Part shown: positions 54,504 through 64,000 of the stretch, in pieces
How positions within the stretch are numbered: the stretch's first letter is position 1
How the letters are laid out: every line of letters begins with the position of its first letter
Assembly: GCA_032164245.1 (NCBI GenBank)
Contig: JAVMKO010000021.1
Coordinates: 11,600,285 to 11,664,284, forward strand
Origin: Sternotherus odoratus
Lineage: Eukaryota; Chordata; Testudines; Kinosternidae
DNA: 64,000 nt
Direction of reading: 5' to 3'
The notes under the pieces: model-generated
The model's input: only the letters and a program-made list of their open reading frames with translations
Databases searched by the model: none
What the model was told of the DNA's origin: nothing
Position numbers and translations under genes: made by a program

Positions 54504-55624
54504 TCGGGAGAGTGATTAGCTGGCTGGCTGAATGACTAAAAGAGGCTCCAAGCTCCCTCAGGAAAGGAGCTAATGAATTTGAGAGGAAGCACAGGGCTGG
54601 AACACGGGCCTAAGAAGGAGGGCAGGGAAAACCGCAAGCTGGAAGGGAGAGTTTGTGGGCCGGGGCTAAAAACACACAGGCCCCAAGAAAGAGGGCGGTG
54701 AAACCCTGAATCGAAAAGGAAGCACTTTGCGGGTGGGGAGCTGGTGAATCTGAAAAAACTAACCCCCAAAAGAGGGGGAATATTGTTCTGAACTGCTCTG
54801 AGCGTAAGTGATTATTCCTGGAACCTGGGGACAAATGGACACAGGGTGTCTGCAGGACCATCCCAGGCCATGAGGGGCTGCCTGAGACGGCAGCTGTTTA
54901 CAAGATCCGTCTACGTATAATGAGGAGCCAAACCGCCCAGTCCAGAAGTCCCTCGCAAACGGACCCTTTCCACATAAGCTGTGTTCTCACCACGTCATGG
55001 TAAGTAAATTGTTTTAGTATTAAAATAGCTTCGCTGGAGCACCACTGTGGGGCGGGGGAGGGGGGAGCAGGAGGTTTGTATCTTACAAAATAGACTTAAG
55101 CTAATGCAGAAAGAATATGAATAAATCTCTCGGGTTGTAGCCTTTGGAAGGGTCCTGTGAATCTCAAGAATGTGCCATCTTCACTGCTACGGGGGGTTTC
55201 ACCGAATTACAAATTTGAGGCAACTCCAACAGCAAAGCTGATTAAGCCTCTTTTACTGCAAAAGGGTTTTTTTAAAAAAAATAAAAAATTATCCCATCAG
55301 CAAATAATTGCAATTGGCATTATATCCCCATAGACATGTATGCACAACAGCAGCAAATTGGTAATAAGCAAACCTGTCCCCATTATGACAAATACTATCA
55401 TTAGTTACCTCTGAGTGAAACTGAAGGACTGGGCTTATTATAAAGTTAATGCCTTTTAGTTTGAGGGAAGCTTTTGTGGAATGAAATTATACACGCTGGC
55501 TGCTTGTCTATGCACTGAGCCATCTCGTATAGCCCAGATGAATGGCTGCAATAAACTAAAGTGATGGTCAGTCTAGCCTAACAGCCTGTCTCCACACATA
55601 ACCAGTGTTGGTGGATGCTTCATT
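54504..55624. other. Unique stretch; possible conserved element
   Basis: ATGGTAAGT at 54997-55005 is a consensus-like splice donor, but no acceptor-flanked coding exon precedes it. The part 55190-55500 is AT-rich and non-repetitive (GCAAATAATTGCAATTGGC, CTATCATTAGTTACC) and could be cis-regulatory. Confidence 0.3.
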
Positions 55625-55735
55625 TGTTTGTTATTATTGCAGCAGTGCTTAAGTGCTAACCAGGGCAGGACTCCGTAGTCCCTCCCCCAAGGAGTTTACA
55701 GTCTGGGAATACACGCCCTGACAAGTAGATGAGCT
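55625..55735 (-). mobile_element. SINE/L2 tail fragment
   Basis: TTGTTATTATTGCAGCAGTG, CCTCCCCCAAGGAGTTTACA, GTCTGGGAATACACGCCC. Confidence 0.6.
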
Positions 55736-56144
55736 ACGTGGGTGGAGGGAGAGAGAGCAGCAAAAGGGATCGGATGCTTGCAGTGCTGAGGAGTCAAGAG
55801 TAGTAATCACAACTTGCCATCTGCCACGCTTCAGCCGGAAACACCTGCTGGAGCGACTGCATTGTGTCCTCTCCATCGTGGGGCAGGATGTTTCTGGATG
55901 GGGGATGCTGCAACAGGGCTAGGCAGTGCCAGGCTTAGATGTGGCTGATCCCGGAGCTAGGGGAGAATCAGAATGAGGCCCCACTTTATCTTCACCACCA
56001 GGTGCATGGGGTTCTGGGGGAGACCCCATGACCGATTCACTTCTATGATCCACAGCAAGTCTCCTCTCCACGCCCAGCTAGACGGACGGGAGGAAGTTCC
56101 TCCTTCACCTAACCGCACTCAGCTCTTCTGCAAGATTCCTCATC
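55736..56144. other. Unique non-coding stretch
   Basis: Nothing recognised. Confidence 0.35.
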
Positions 56145-56330
56145 CAGCGCAGAAAGAGAAAGTATCTTGCTCAGGTTCACACAGAGAGTCTGTGGCAGAG
56201 CCAGGGACAGAACCTGGCTCTCCCAGTGCCCGATCCTGTGCCATCCCCCAAATCCCATTAGTTCAGTGGGCCTGAGAGCATGCCTGCTAGTCAGCCTCTC
56301 ATTTCCAAGCCAGACATTTGGCGAGTTCAA
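56145..56330 (-). mobile_element. MIR-like SINE fragment
   Basis: CAGAAAGAGAAAGTATCTTG, CTCAGGTTCACACAGAGAGT, CAGGGACAGAACCTGGCTCT. Confidence 0.65.
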
Positions 56331-57454
56331 GTCCCGCAACTAGACTTAGGCTCCGGAGCATTGGGGGGGGGGGGGAGTGATATTCAGCCTGAGGTCCACT
56401 AGCTCCTGGTGGCTCTTTAATGTGTCTCCTCCGGCTCTTTGCAGCACGTGACATTAAAACACTGTGTGATTTAATTATTAACCAGTCAGGATGCTTTCAC
56501 TATGTTATTAACCAATTGTAGCTGTAAAATAATAAGACTTGGTCGGTCGTTTTGCAGTGAGGATAATAGTTATAAAAAAACATTCATATTTCCCCTGGCC
56601 TACTGTTTAAATATGAATCTATAAACCGATTACTTCACTCTACAGTGGTTCTTTTGGGTAATGTTGGTCCCTAATTTGGCTCTGGAACCGCTGAGGCCTG
56701 AGTACCACTGTGTTAGGGGCTGGACTCGGGGTTAGAAGGCACCTGTTTTACATGACTCAGGTGGGGAAATTGCAAGATACCTGCAGGGCTGTTCAAAGGG
56801 ACCCGGGGAGAATCTCCCATATATACAATCTGCCACTGTGTGCATCAGCTATTTTGAGCCCTTGTGGTGTCTTATTAGCATGGTCATTACACTACTCGTA
56901 TCTAACGAGTGGCTTTGTAAAACATCATAGGTATAAAAGATGCTAGAGAAATCACTTTGGTCTTTCCTATTATACTCTCAATAAAAAAGTATTGTAACTC
57001 AGCAGCCATGCATCCCTTACAGTGCTGTCGGTATGAAGAACACAGCGCTGGGCTTTACCAGCCCTTGACAAGTGACTTTTTCTAACAATCCGATGGAAGA
57101 ACATGCTCCGTTGAGCTCATAATTGATAATACACCACTGTTGAAATACGCCTGTCAGTTCTGCGGGTAGATAGTTATATTGTGGTGATATTTGATAATGG
57201 TTTTCACATGCTGCATCAGAAACCATGGCCCGCCCCAAGCAGATAAAAGGCTAGACAAAAATATATGCATCTGGAGAATCTTACTTTCCATCTTCTCAGT
57301 GAAAGCAGAGATCATCACATACTGAGCTGATGCTATAATAACGTGACACACCTACACTTTGTAGTAGCCTTCATTGAATGGTTCTTTAGTGCTTGGCAGA
57401 CAAAATGTAACACCCTTGGACCCCAAGGATAAGGTAAGTATCAGAGGGTCCAGT
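56331..57454. other. Partly repeat-like, otherwise unique stretch
   Basis: The part 56385-56700 (GCTCCTGGTGGCTCTTTAAT, CTCCTCCGGCTCTTTGCAGC, GGTTCTTTTGGGTAATGTTG) may be an old DNA transposon of a kind seen in sauropsids; no ends identified. The part 57050-57240 is unique and TAAT-containing. No exon. Confidence 0.3.
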
Positions 57455-57790
57455 TTACAGATGGGTAAAATGATAAATTGGAGAACAAAGTGATTTGGCC
57501 CAGATAAGAGCTATGGATGTGAAGGTCTCTCCATCACTTGGAACCTCTAAATCCAAACTGCCTGTCTTTCTATAAGATGAGCCGTTAGCCCATCTACAAG
57601 TTTTATGGGCTTGATGCAGATGTTACAGGGTGAAATTCCATGGGCTATGTTAAAGCAGGAGACTAATGATCACATTGTGACTTTAAAACTATGAATGTCA
57701 CATAGCTTCGGACAGTCAGGAATAGAAGGCAGGGAATCTTGTCTTTCACTTCCCTGCTCTAACCGCTAGGGTACTCTTCCCACCTCTTGT
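57455..57790 (-). mobile_element. MIR-like SINE interrupted by a CR1 3' end
   Basis: SINE body TACAGATGGGTAAAATGATA, AAGTGATTTGGCCC; SINE head resumes at 57705 (AGTCAGGAATAGAAGGCAGG, CCTGCTCTAACCGCTAGGGT). Confidence 0.55.
57610..57698 (+). mobile_element. CR1 LINE 3' end fragment, nested
   Basis: GGGTGAAATTCCATGGGCTA, TGTTAAAGCAGGAGACTAAT, GATCACATTGTGACTTTAAA, ACTATGAATG: the CR1 3' terminus in sense orientation, lying inside the minus-strand SINE. Confidence 0.55.
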
Positions 57791-57869
57791 GGGGTTTCGG
57801 TATTACACACTTACATGTCTGATGGCTCTGCTGGGTACCTGCAAATAGGATGCATCTTCTGTGGAGCTA

Positions 57870-58190
57870 AGTGTACAAATTTATATAGCAGTAGCATCTA
57901 GAAGCCCAAACTAAGATCAAGGTTCCAGTATGCAAAGCACTGTACATTCATGAAGTAAGAGACAGTCCCTGCCAAGAAGAGATTGTCTGCCTTGTCTATT
58001 TAGACAAAGGGTGGGAGAAAGGAAGAATTAATAGTTCCATTTTAAAGACAGGAAAATTGAGGCACAGAATTATTAATGACTTGCCCAAAGTCACACTGGG
58101 AGTCTACAGCAGAGTTGAGAGTTGAGGTGGGAGCTACAATCTCCTTCCAAGGCCAGCCCCTTAACCACAAGGCCATCCTTCCTCCCCAGG
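57870..58190 (-). mobile_element. MIR-like SINE, full length
   Basis: Tail (AGCATCTAGAAGCCCAAACT, GACAGTCCCTGCCAAGAAGA), body (GACAGGAAAATTGAGGCACA, GACTTGCCCAAAGTCACACT) and head (CTTAACCACAAGGCCATCC) in order over about 320 bp. The longest uninterrupted SINE copy here. Confidence 0.75.
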
Positions 58191-58839
58191 ATGCTCACCA
58201 AGCCAGGTGTTCCCAGAGGACATGATCCTTAGCAAATTAGATACAATCAAGTCAAATGCACCTATCAGGTACACGTATGTGTGTTGCCCTCGTTGTGGTG
58301 CTGGACAATCCTAGCCCAGTCCGCTGTCTTTTACTGCTGGATGCTGCCTGATGTCGGTGTAAAGTTGCCAGTGGAAAAGCTAACGAGTGACCGTAGCCGT
58401 GTTTCAGAGCGATGGTGAAAAATTATTTGTGCGCAATCGATTTTTTTTTTAATGTGATCGGCTCCTCCACTGCAATGGGTGTTTCTACCTGCCTGAGAAA
58501 TTGGGGAGGAGGGTTTAGGAGTTTATTAATGGATAACACACTCGCCTTCTTAAAACACAGCCAGTCTCCCCCATCTGATGTTCTCCTGGATTTCACATCA
58601 TGCTGTGATGCGCTGCTAAGTCAAGAGGAGTGGGTTATGGTTAGTGGGTGAGAAACTGACCCTCTTTAAGTCTGCTGGGTGGTGGCGGTCTGCTCTGAAT
58701 CACAGAGGGTCTGGAGATCAAGAATGATGCGGGTGCTGACCAGTCAGCGGTCCACTGTTCAGGGAAATTAGATGATTGAAGCAGGCAACAGAACTTTGGG
58801 GTTAATGCAAAATTAGGTCTGGTGATAGGTGAGGAAACA
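58191..58839. other. Unique non-coding stretch
   Basis: Nothing recognised. Confidence 0.4.
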
Positions 58840-58985
58840 TATCTAGTGACCAGAGCCAGGGAGTAGCTGGGTTCTTCGTAGCTTAACCTTTCTGTGCCCT
58901 AGTTCCCTTGCCTTTACATAGGGACAGCACTGGGTAACTGTGTGATCCTCAGATGGAAGGTGCTGACAAAGGGCCTATTATCTAT
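58840..58985 (+). mobile_element. MIR-like SINE, 3' two thirds
   Basis: AGTAGCTGGGTTCTTCGTAG, CCTTTCTGTGCCCTAGTTCC, GGGACAGCACTGGGTAAC, GATCCTCAGATGGAAGGTGC. It abuts the CR1 relic. Confidence 0.6.
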
Positions 58986-58999
58986 GCATGATCAATCTT

Positions 59000-59545
59000 T
59001 ATGGAGAAATGATCTGAAAATAAATGAGATGAAATTCAATAAGGACAAATGTGAAGTGCTCCACTTAGGAAGGCACAATCAGTTGCAAAACACAAAATGG
59101 GACAGGGCTGCCTGGGAAGGGGTACTGCCGAAATGGATCTGGGGGTTAGAGTGGATCACAAACTAAATGAGTCACTGTAAGAACATATGAATGCCTGTAC
59201 TGGGTCAGACCGAAGGTCCATCCAGCCCAGTTTCCTGTCTACTAACAGTGAGCAATGCCCGGTGCCCTCTGTCCTGCCATCCATCACCCCCCTCTGACAA
59301 ACAGAGGCTAGGGACGCCATTCCTTACCCATCTTAGCTACTAGCTATCCTGGCTAATGTATAACACTGTTTAAAAACAAAGTGAATATCATTCTGGGATG
59401 CATTAGCAGGAGCGCTGTAAGCAAGACACAAGAAATAATTCTTCCGCTCTACTCCATGCTTGTAAGGCCTCCACTGGAGTTCTGTATCCAGTTCTGGGCA
59501 CCACACTTTGGGGAAAATGTGGAGAATGTCCAGAGGAGAGCCCCC
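59000..59545 (+). mobile_element. CR1 LINE RT C-terminal fragment, split by another CR1
   Basis: Translation gives MKFNKDKCEVLHLGR (about 59029-59073) and, after a 186-bp interruption, GCISRSAVSKTQEIILPLYS then LVRPPLEFCIQFWAPHF. These are consecutive CR1 RT C-terminal motifs. Frameshifts and the insertion make it a dead copy. Confidence 0.8.
59179..59364 (-). mobile_element. Nested CR1 3' fragment
   Basis: AAGAACATATGAATGCCTGT, ACTGGGTCAGACCGAAGGTC, CAAACAGAGGCTAGGGACGC, TATCCTGGCTAATG. CACTGT flanks both sides (59173-59178, 59365-59370), consistent with a short target duplication. It interrupts the plus-strand CR1. Confidence 0.75.
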
Positions 59546-59784
59546 GTGCAGACCTACCGGTATCCCCGCAATGCCTCGCCTTCCTCAGAGCCAGGAGCAG
59601 GGGCTACTAGTCACTCCAGAATAACATTCATGTGCCCATACTGTACTGAGGGCTCCCTCAAGATCGGCTGGACCAGCAGGACGCTCAGAATCTGGAAACT
59701 AAGCCCCAGCTGTCTCAGGTTCCTTGCTCCAAATCTAAGGGGCATTCAAAATTGGTGGCCTCTTTTGAAAAAATGTGGACTGAA
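59546..59784. other. Unrecognised stretch
   Basis: It continues the plus-strand frame of the CR1 relic but no longer resembles CR1. Confidence 0.35.
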
Positions 59785-59890
59785 ATGACGTCGTCCAGGT
59801 CACACAGCCGGCCAGCGGCCTGCCTGGGAACAGAACCCAGGATCCCAACTCCTAGATCATTCTCCTGACTCCTGGATCTGGCTGTTAAAT
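59785..59890 (-). mobile_element. MIR-like SINE fragment
   Basis: CGTCCAGGTCACACAGCCGG, GGGAACAGAACCCAGGATCC, CAACTCCTAGATCATTCTCC. Confidence 0.65.
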
Positions 59891-61084
59891 AGGCAGGTCA
59901 CCACCACAAAGGGAATAGCTTTGCATCTTTCAAAGATGAGACAAATCTTTCTGAAGTTCTGCACAGAACTGAGACTGGCCGGGGTCCATTTTTGAGACAA
60001 TAAAATGTGATTGAGTTACCTCTCAGCCTTAAAGCTCGGGGCTCTCGGAACTGCCCCTCTTTCGGTGAGTATCCTGCCCATGTCCGAGCCAGTGGTGCTT
60101 TAACGAAGGCCAGTTTCGCACAGATTCAGAGGCATAAAAGGACTATTTTAAAGACAGGAGCCTGGAAATACCTTGTCATGAACCAAAAGCAGAGGCGGGG
60201 CGAGGCAACGCTAAGATGCCAGGAACTATGGGAAAGACCTCGTATGTCTCATCCCTTTGATGAGACCTCACCAGAGAGATGAGGGTTACAATTGGAAGGA
60301 AGAGAAAGAAGGGCAATGAATGCACAGAAAAAACCCTCAACAGCGCTGGGAAGAAAAGCAATAAATTGCTCTCTTCCCTTATTGACGAGGTGGAAAAAAT
60401 GAGTGAGGGGCAAGGAAAATGTTTGCCTTCAGCACCTCCCAGACCATATCCGGCATCCTTGACTTTGGTAGCAGGACAATACAGCCTCCCTCTTCATTCA
60501 GTCCTCAGCTGGACTGATATATATATTTGCATGGCAATGAAAGCCATTGGCTGCAGGAGCAGTTACGTTAAATTCTGACACACCTGCTTTCCTGGGAGAG
60601 CCGCACACCTCAGTCCTCATCCCAGCCTCACAAGCTTTTGGAGGCTGTTTGGACACAGGGTTATTAATCCACCACGTCACCCAGTTAGACCCCAATTAGA
60701 AGCTTGCGCTGAGCCGGCCTGATGCTGATAGTAGCTATGCTGGCCTCTTCCCATTTGTTAAGGTTATTGACTAACATTTGGAGTCAAGTTAAGGAAGTGT
60801 AGCTAATGGCAAGCTCTGAATTCTCTTCAGGGTTGGCTGCACCCGGTGAAATTAAAGTTTCCTGCCTCCTTGTTTTTCCCCCACACCCCTGCTAATTAGT
60901 CTTCCCCAACCCACATGGTTTGACATTTAAAATTAACTCCCTTACAATGATTATTTTTCTTACCAGGCTGTAAACACCAATCAATAGCAGAGCTAGGGGA
61001 GCGGCAACTGTAAAGTCAAGATTTCACAGAGCACTTTGTGCCTGATTTCGCCCGCCCCTTATTAGAGATTTCTTTTGGAACTGG
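59891..61084. other. Unique stretch, possibly regulatory
   Basis: No repeat recognised for 1.2 kb. The parts 60500-60720 and 60740-61000 are candidates for conserved non-coding sequence (GGTTATTGACTAACATTTGG, CTGCTAATTAGTCTTCC, ATTTAAAATTAACTCCC). The frames of 91 and 99 codons lack domains. Confidence 0.35.
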
Positions 61085-61300
61085 AGGCTGCAGATTCAAG
61101 TCCTTACTCCAGCACACACTTCTTGTGTGACCGTGGGCAAGTCACTTAGTCTCTGCCTCAGTTTCCCATCCTTCCACTGGGGATAACAGCGCTGCCCTCC
61201 CTCACAGGGGTGTTATGAAGATAAATACATTAGACTATGAAGGGCTCAGGTGCTATGCAATGGGGGGACAAATCAATTGGATAGATGCAATGTAAGAATT
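61085..61300 (+). mobile_element. MIR-like SINE
   Basis: GTGTGACCGTGGGCAAGTCA, TGCCTCAGTTTCCCATCCTT, CTGGGGATAACAGCGCTGCC, CACAGGGGTGTTATGAAGAT, GGGCTCAGGTGCTATGCAAT. Clear core and MIR-type 3' end. Confidence 0.8.
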
Positions 61301-61849
61301 TTTTACTATCTTCACCCTGCCTCACCCCCCAGGTCCTCAGTGAGAGATTTCTCCCTTAACGCCATTGAAGTCAGCAAATTCAGGGCTGAGGCCAAAAATC
61401 CACAGCTGGCTCTCAAGACTTCACTTACCCTGCAGAGCCAAATGCAAAAGCGTTAAGTGTGTGAATTGAGGCAGGAATCTCCGGCCAGACTGTGGGACTC
61501 TCAACTCTCCCTTTCCTGGCTCTGGTGGGGTTAAATCCAGCTGGTTCTAGATGTATAAGAATGACAGTTGGCACTTGCATACCATTTTATCTTCAAGGCA
61601 CTGCACAAACATTAATTATAGCTAGACCGTGTCTGCAAACATATCGCTGTGGACCTGTGCAGCTATCCGTTCATGCTACAAGGGCCTTTTCATCACAGTG
61701 CTCCAGGCTGCAGGAAGTACACCCCTGTGTGGCGGTGATTACATTGGTCTCGTGTTACCTACTGCGGGATTGGAGGCTCCAGAAGGTGGCCCAGGAAAGG
61801 AAAGAGCAAAGCTGTGTCCTGAATATGCCTTGCAACATAAAAATAGTCA
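61301..61849. other. Mostly unique stretch
   Basis: The part 61575-61620 resembles a common CATACCATTTTATCTTCAAG / GCACTGCACAAACATTAATT fragment. The 194-codon frame from 61492 runs on through the SINE and MITE downstream, so it is not a gene. Confidence 0.4.
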
Positions 61850-62095
61850 CTCTATGGCCTGGAAGTCAGGATACCTGGGTAAGAATTCCAGCTCTGCCAT
61901 TGGCACTCAAAATAGCTAGATTAAATCTAGCGCAGGTATATCTACATGTACTGCAGCCATTCTGCCCATTGCAATGTAGACATACCCTTACTACAACTTT
62001 GGATAAGTCCCTTTGCCTCTCTGTACCTCAGTTTCCCCCATCTGTGATCCATATCTTACCTTCCCCACTGTGGTAAATTACAGTTTGTGAAACAT
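61850..62095 (+). mobile_element. MIR-like SINE interrupted by a MITE fragment
   Basis: Head TATGGCCTGGAAGTCAGGAT, AATTCCAGCTCTGCCATTGG; after the insertion the core resumes with GGATAAGTCCCTTTGCCTCT and GTACCTCAGTTTCCCCCATC. Confidence 0.7.
61913..61990. mobile_element. MITE fragment nested in SINE
   Basis: AGCTAGATTAAATCTAGCGC, AGGTATATCTACATGTACTG, GCAATGTAGACATACCC. Shares the TCTAGC and GTAGACATACC motifs with 30031-30283. Confidence 0.6.
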
Positions 62096-62254
62096 GTTGA
62101 ACTCCTCGGACAGAAAGATGGTATTGCGGTCAATGCACCAATGCGCGTCTCGCTGTGTTCTTCCGGTTCCCCTCCTTACCTCACCGGAAGGTTAGGAGGA
62201 AGAATTCATTAGTGTCTGTGCAGCAGTCAGATACTCCAGTGATGGGTGTTAGAT

Positions 62255-62545
62255 AAGCACATTTGCAAAGGGTCCATTGTTAGTGGTATAAAGTTTGAAG
62301 AGCCTGTGCAGCCAGGTGGATTAGATATTGGGCTAAGAGTCAGGAGACCTTGGGTCTATTACCAGCAGTGGTGTCGTGTGCTTGTTTCCCCTCCCACCCT
62401 TTGTGTGTCTTGTCTATATAGAGGGTGAGCTCTTTGGGGCAGGAGCTCTGTTGTACTCTGAGTGTGCATGTGTGTAATGTACAGCCTCTAGCACAATGAT
62501 TCTCTTCGTTGAGCTATTGCAATGCAAATAATTAATAAGGATAAT
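62255..62545 (+). mobile_element. MIR-like SINE, full length with deletion
   Basis: Head GGATTAGATATTGGGCTAAG, AGTCAGGAGACCTTGGGTCT; tail GGGTGAGCTCTTTGGGGCAG, GTACAGCCTCTAGCACAATG, ending AATAATTAATAAGGATAATA. The core is partly lost. Confidence 0.7.
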
Positions 62546-62554
62546 AGTAGAGCT

Positions 62555-63000
62555 GGTCAGGAATTTTTCAATCCAACTTTTTTTTTCTACAGAAAAATGC
62601 CCATGAATCAAAACCAAAATTGTTCCTAAAACAGGGGCAGTTTTGACAAATCTTCCTGCTTGAAAATCCAGGGGGTGGGAGGAGTTTCACGTTTGTCAAA
62701 ACATTCCACTTTGACATTCTTGAAAAGAAACGTTTCAGATTTTTCAAGTCAAAACAACTTTTTGGTTTGAAATTGTAGTAAATTTAGACTGCAAGAGGGT
62801 GGAAGAGATTGAAATTAAAAAAAATATTTCAGAGCTACTGAAATGTCCCAATTCACCCACAAAATATTTGGTTAACTAGTTCTTGAAGATTTTTGCAATT
62901 TCACCATATTTCAGAATAGTCACTGTCTTGATTTGTCATGGGAAATTTTTGGGGTATCTTGTAGATTCTCATTGGACATAAAACCCATTTCCTGCCTAGC
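62555..63000. mobile_element. T/A-rich dispersed repeat (copy 5)
   Basis: GGTCAGGAATTTTTCAATCC, TCAAAACATTCCACTTTGAC, GAAATTTTTGGGGTATCTTG, GGACATAAAACCCATTTCCT. Confidence 0.45.
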
Positions 63001-63887
63001 CCTTGTTATAAATACATTTTGATCCCCTGTACAATTTTCCTTTTTTAAAACTAAAGCCCATTTCTGGAGAGTGACACAAATACAGAAGAAAAGGATAACT
63101 TTTCAAACCAGCTTTTGTTTCTCATCGCATGCTCTTCCAACTTTAAAATAACCCCATCCAGACGGATTGTTCCAACGCAGAACAAATTCTGGAGGTCTAG
63201 GCTCCTAAAAAGATCAGTTTCTAATGGAAATGCCAAGAAAGCAGAGAGGAGAGCAATATGACGATAACACATGAACCTATGAATAGCTATATTTGAGCAG
63301 ATTAGAATGTACTTTGTGTCTACATTCTAGCCACAGTCTAATCCAACAAAAAAAGGAGAGAGATAAAAAAGCAAGCTTCTTTGCTGCACTACAAAAGGTC
63401 ATGAAAATTGTTCGACGCTTGGTATTGATGGAAGTGGGTGCATATTTCCTGAGATTTAAGGTAAGAGAGGGAAGTGGCTTGTCCTTTAGATGAGCCATAC
63501 TCAAAGTAAAACATCTTTTCACTGATTTGAACCAGTCTCCCATGGTCCATTCTCCCCTGCATCTCTCAACATGCAGGATAAATGAAGACTGTATCTCTTA
63601 TAGGGAAGGAGGGGTTTGGGGCTGCTCATTGTTTTTAGTTCATCTAACCGTGTTGCCTACAGTTCAAGGGCAGAATCTGGGCCAATCTCTGTGGTTGACA
63701 AACAAGCGGAAAAGGCAGACAGGCAAAGTGGAAAGAGGAGTTTGTCGTTGTTGTATCCTGTGACCTGGGTGGCAGGGATCTTTGCTCAGACATCTGGTTC
63801 CAAATAAATCAGAGTGGCCACTATCGCTTTTAATGGCCCAAAATCCTGAATCCAAGGGCTCCAGGACTTGGAAGGAAGCTCAGAGAG
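63001..63887. other. Unique non-coding stretch
   Basis: No exon or repeat recognised. A GTAAGAGAGG donor-like string occurs near 63461 without a supporting exon. Confidence 0.4.
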
Positions 63888-63945
63888 GAGCTCAGGCTGA
63901 TACTGAAATTAATGGCAAAGCTCCCATTGACTTCAAAGAGGCCAA
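63888..63945. mobile_element. Small palindromic repeat relic
   Basis: CTCAGGCTGATACTGAAATT, AATGGCAAAGCTCCCATTGA, CTTCAAAGAGGCC; same kind as 48905-48980. Confidence 0.45.
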
Positions 63946-64000
63946 GATTTCACTCTGTTTTTTATGGCTTGTGTGCATCCCTAGCCATCATCTTAAATGC

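Noticed and set aside
61492..62076. 194-codon plus-strand open frame, longest in the window
   Set aside because: It runs through a MIR-like SINE and a nested MITE fragment.
1695..62545. tRNA genes suggested by tRNA-like heads with CTAGTGGTTA-type strings
   Set aside because: The heads belong to MIR-like SINEs; none keeps a foldable cloverleaf or intact A and B boxes by eye.
63440..63480. Splice donor AAGGTAAGAG
   Set aside because: No preceding exon-like frame with an acceptor; isolated donor strings are common.
1..64000. Bacterial or phage origin, operons or defence system
   Set aside because: No dense coding, no Shine-Dalgarno-led ORF chains; CR1, SINE, MITE and long microsatellites show vertebrate nuclear DNA.

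Overview
This window reads as non-coding nuclear DNA from a sauropsid vertebrate, most likely a turtle; a crocodilian or bird is less likely but not excluded. Three things point that way: many CR1 LINE remnants (including recognisable CR1 reverse-transcriptase C-terminal peptides on both strands), dozens of MIR-like tRNA-derived SINEs with an L2-like tail, and many fold-back (MITE-like) elements of kinds I recall from turtle genomes. I found no convincing protein-coding exon, tRNA, rRNA, CRISPR array, operon or prokaryotic signal. The open frames are short, overlap one another in several frames, often run through SINEs, MITEs or microsatellites, and carry no recognisable domain other than CR1/L2 reverse-transcriptase relics.

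Layout. 0-10 kb: a candidate solo LTR, a CRE-like perfect hairpin, SINEs, an L2-like fragment, a CR1 copy (7.9-8.4 kb) and a conserved-element-like block (5.5-5.9 kb). 10-20 kb: a long MITE (12.6-13.0 kb), two arrays of SINE-related tandem units, a compound TGTC/TC/CA microsatellite, and the most enhancer-like stretch of the window (17.4-19.9 kb), which holds a palindromic pair of octamer (POU) motifs. 20-32 kb: a CR1 3' end, tandem SINEs, the longest CR1 relic (25.5-26.4 kb, minus strand), a GA microsatellite, a fold-back retroposon with a clean 13-bp target-site duplication (29.4 kb), and a 540-bp hierarchical CTAT array (31.4-31.9 kb).

32-48 kb: MITEs, an L2-like LINE fragment near 33.6 kb and another near 40 kb, a MITE carrying a CA repeat (36.1 kb), a SINE with a MITE nested in it (39.1-39.5 kb), a four-CCAAT cluster (44.2 kb) and a second LTR-like segment on the minus strand (46.9-47.6 kb). 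48-64 kb: dense SINEs, a MITE interrupted by a CR1-like piece, two more fold-back retroposons, a CR1 fragment nested inside an opposite-strand CR1 (59.0-59.5 kb), a MITE nested in a SINE (61.9 kb) and one of several copies of a T/A-rich dispersed family.

No pathway can be reconstructed, because there are no genes here to work together. The window is best read as an intergenic or intronic region with layered transposon insertions around islands of non-repetitive, TAAT-rich sequence that may be cis-regulatory. I did not find a previously undescribed biological system; the strongest leads are the candidate regulatory islands and the datable nested insertions. Family names rest on recognition by eye, with no database search.
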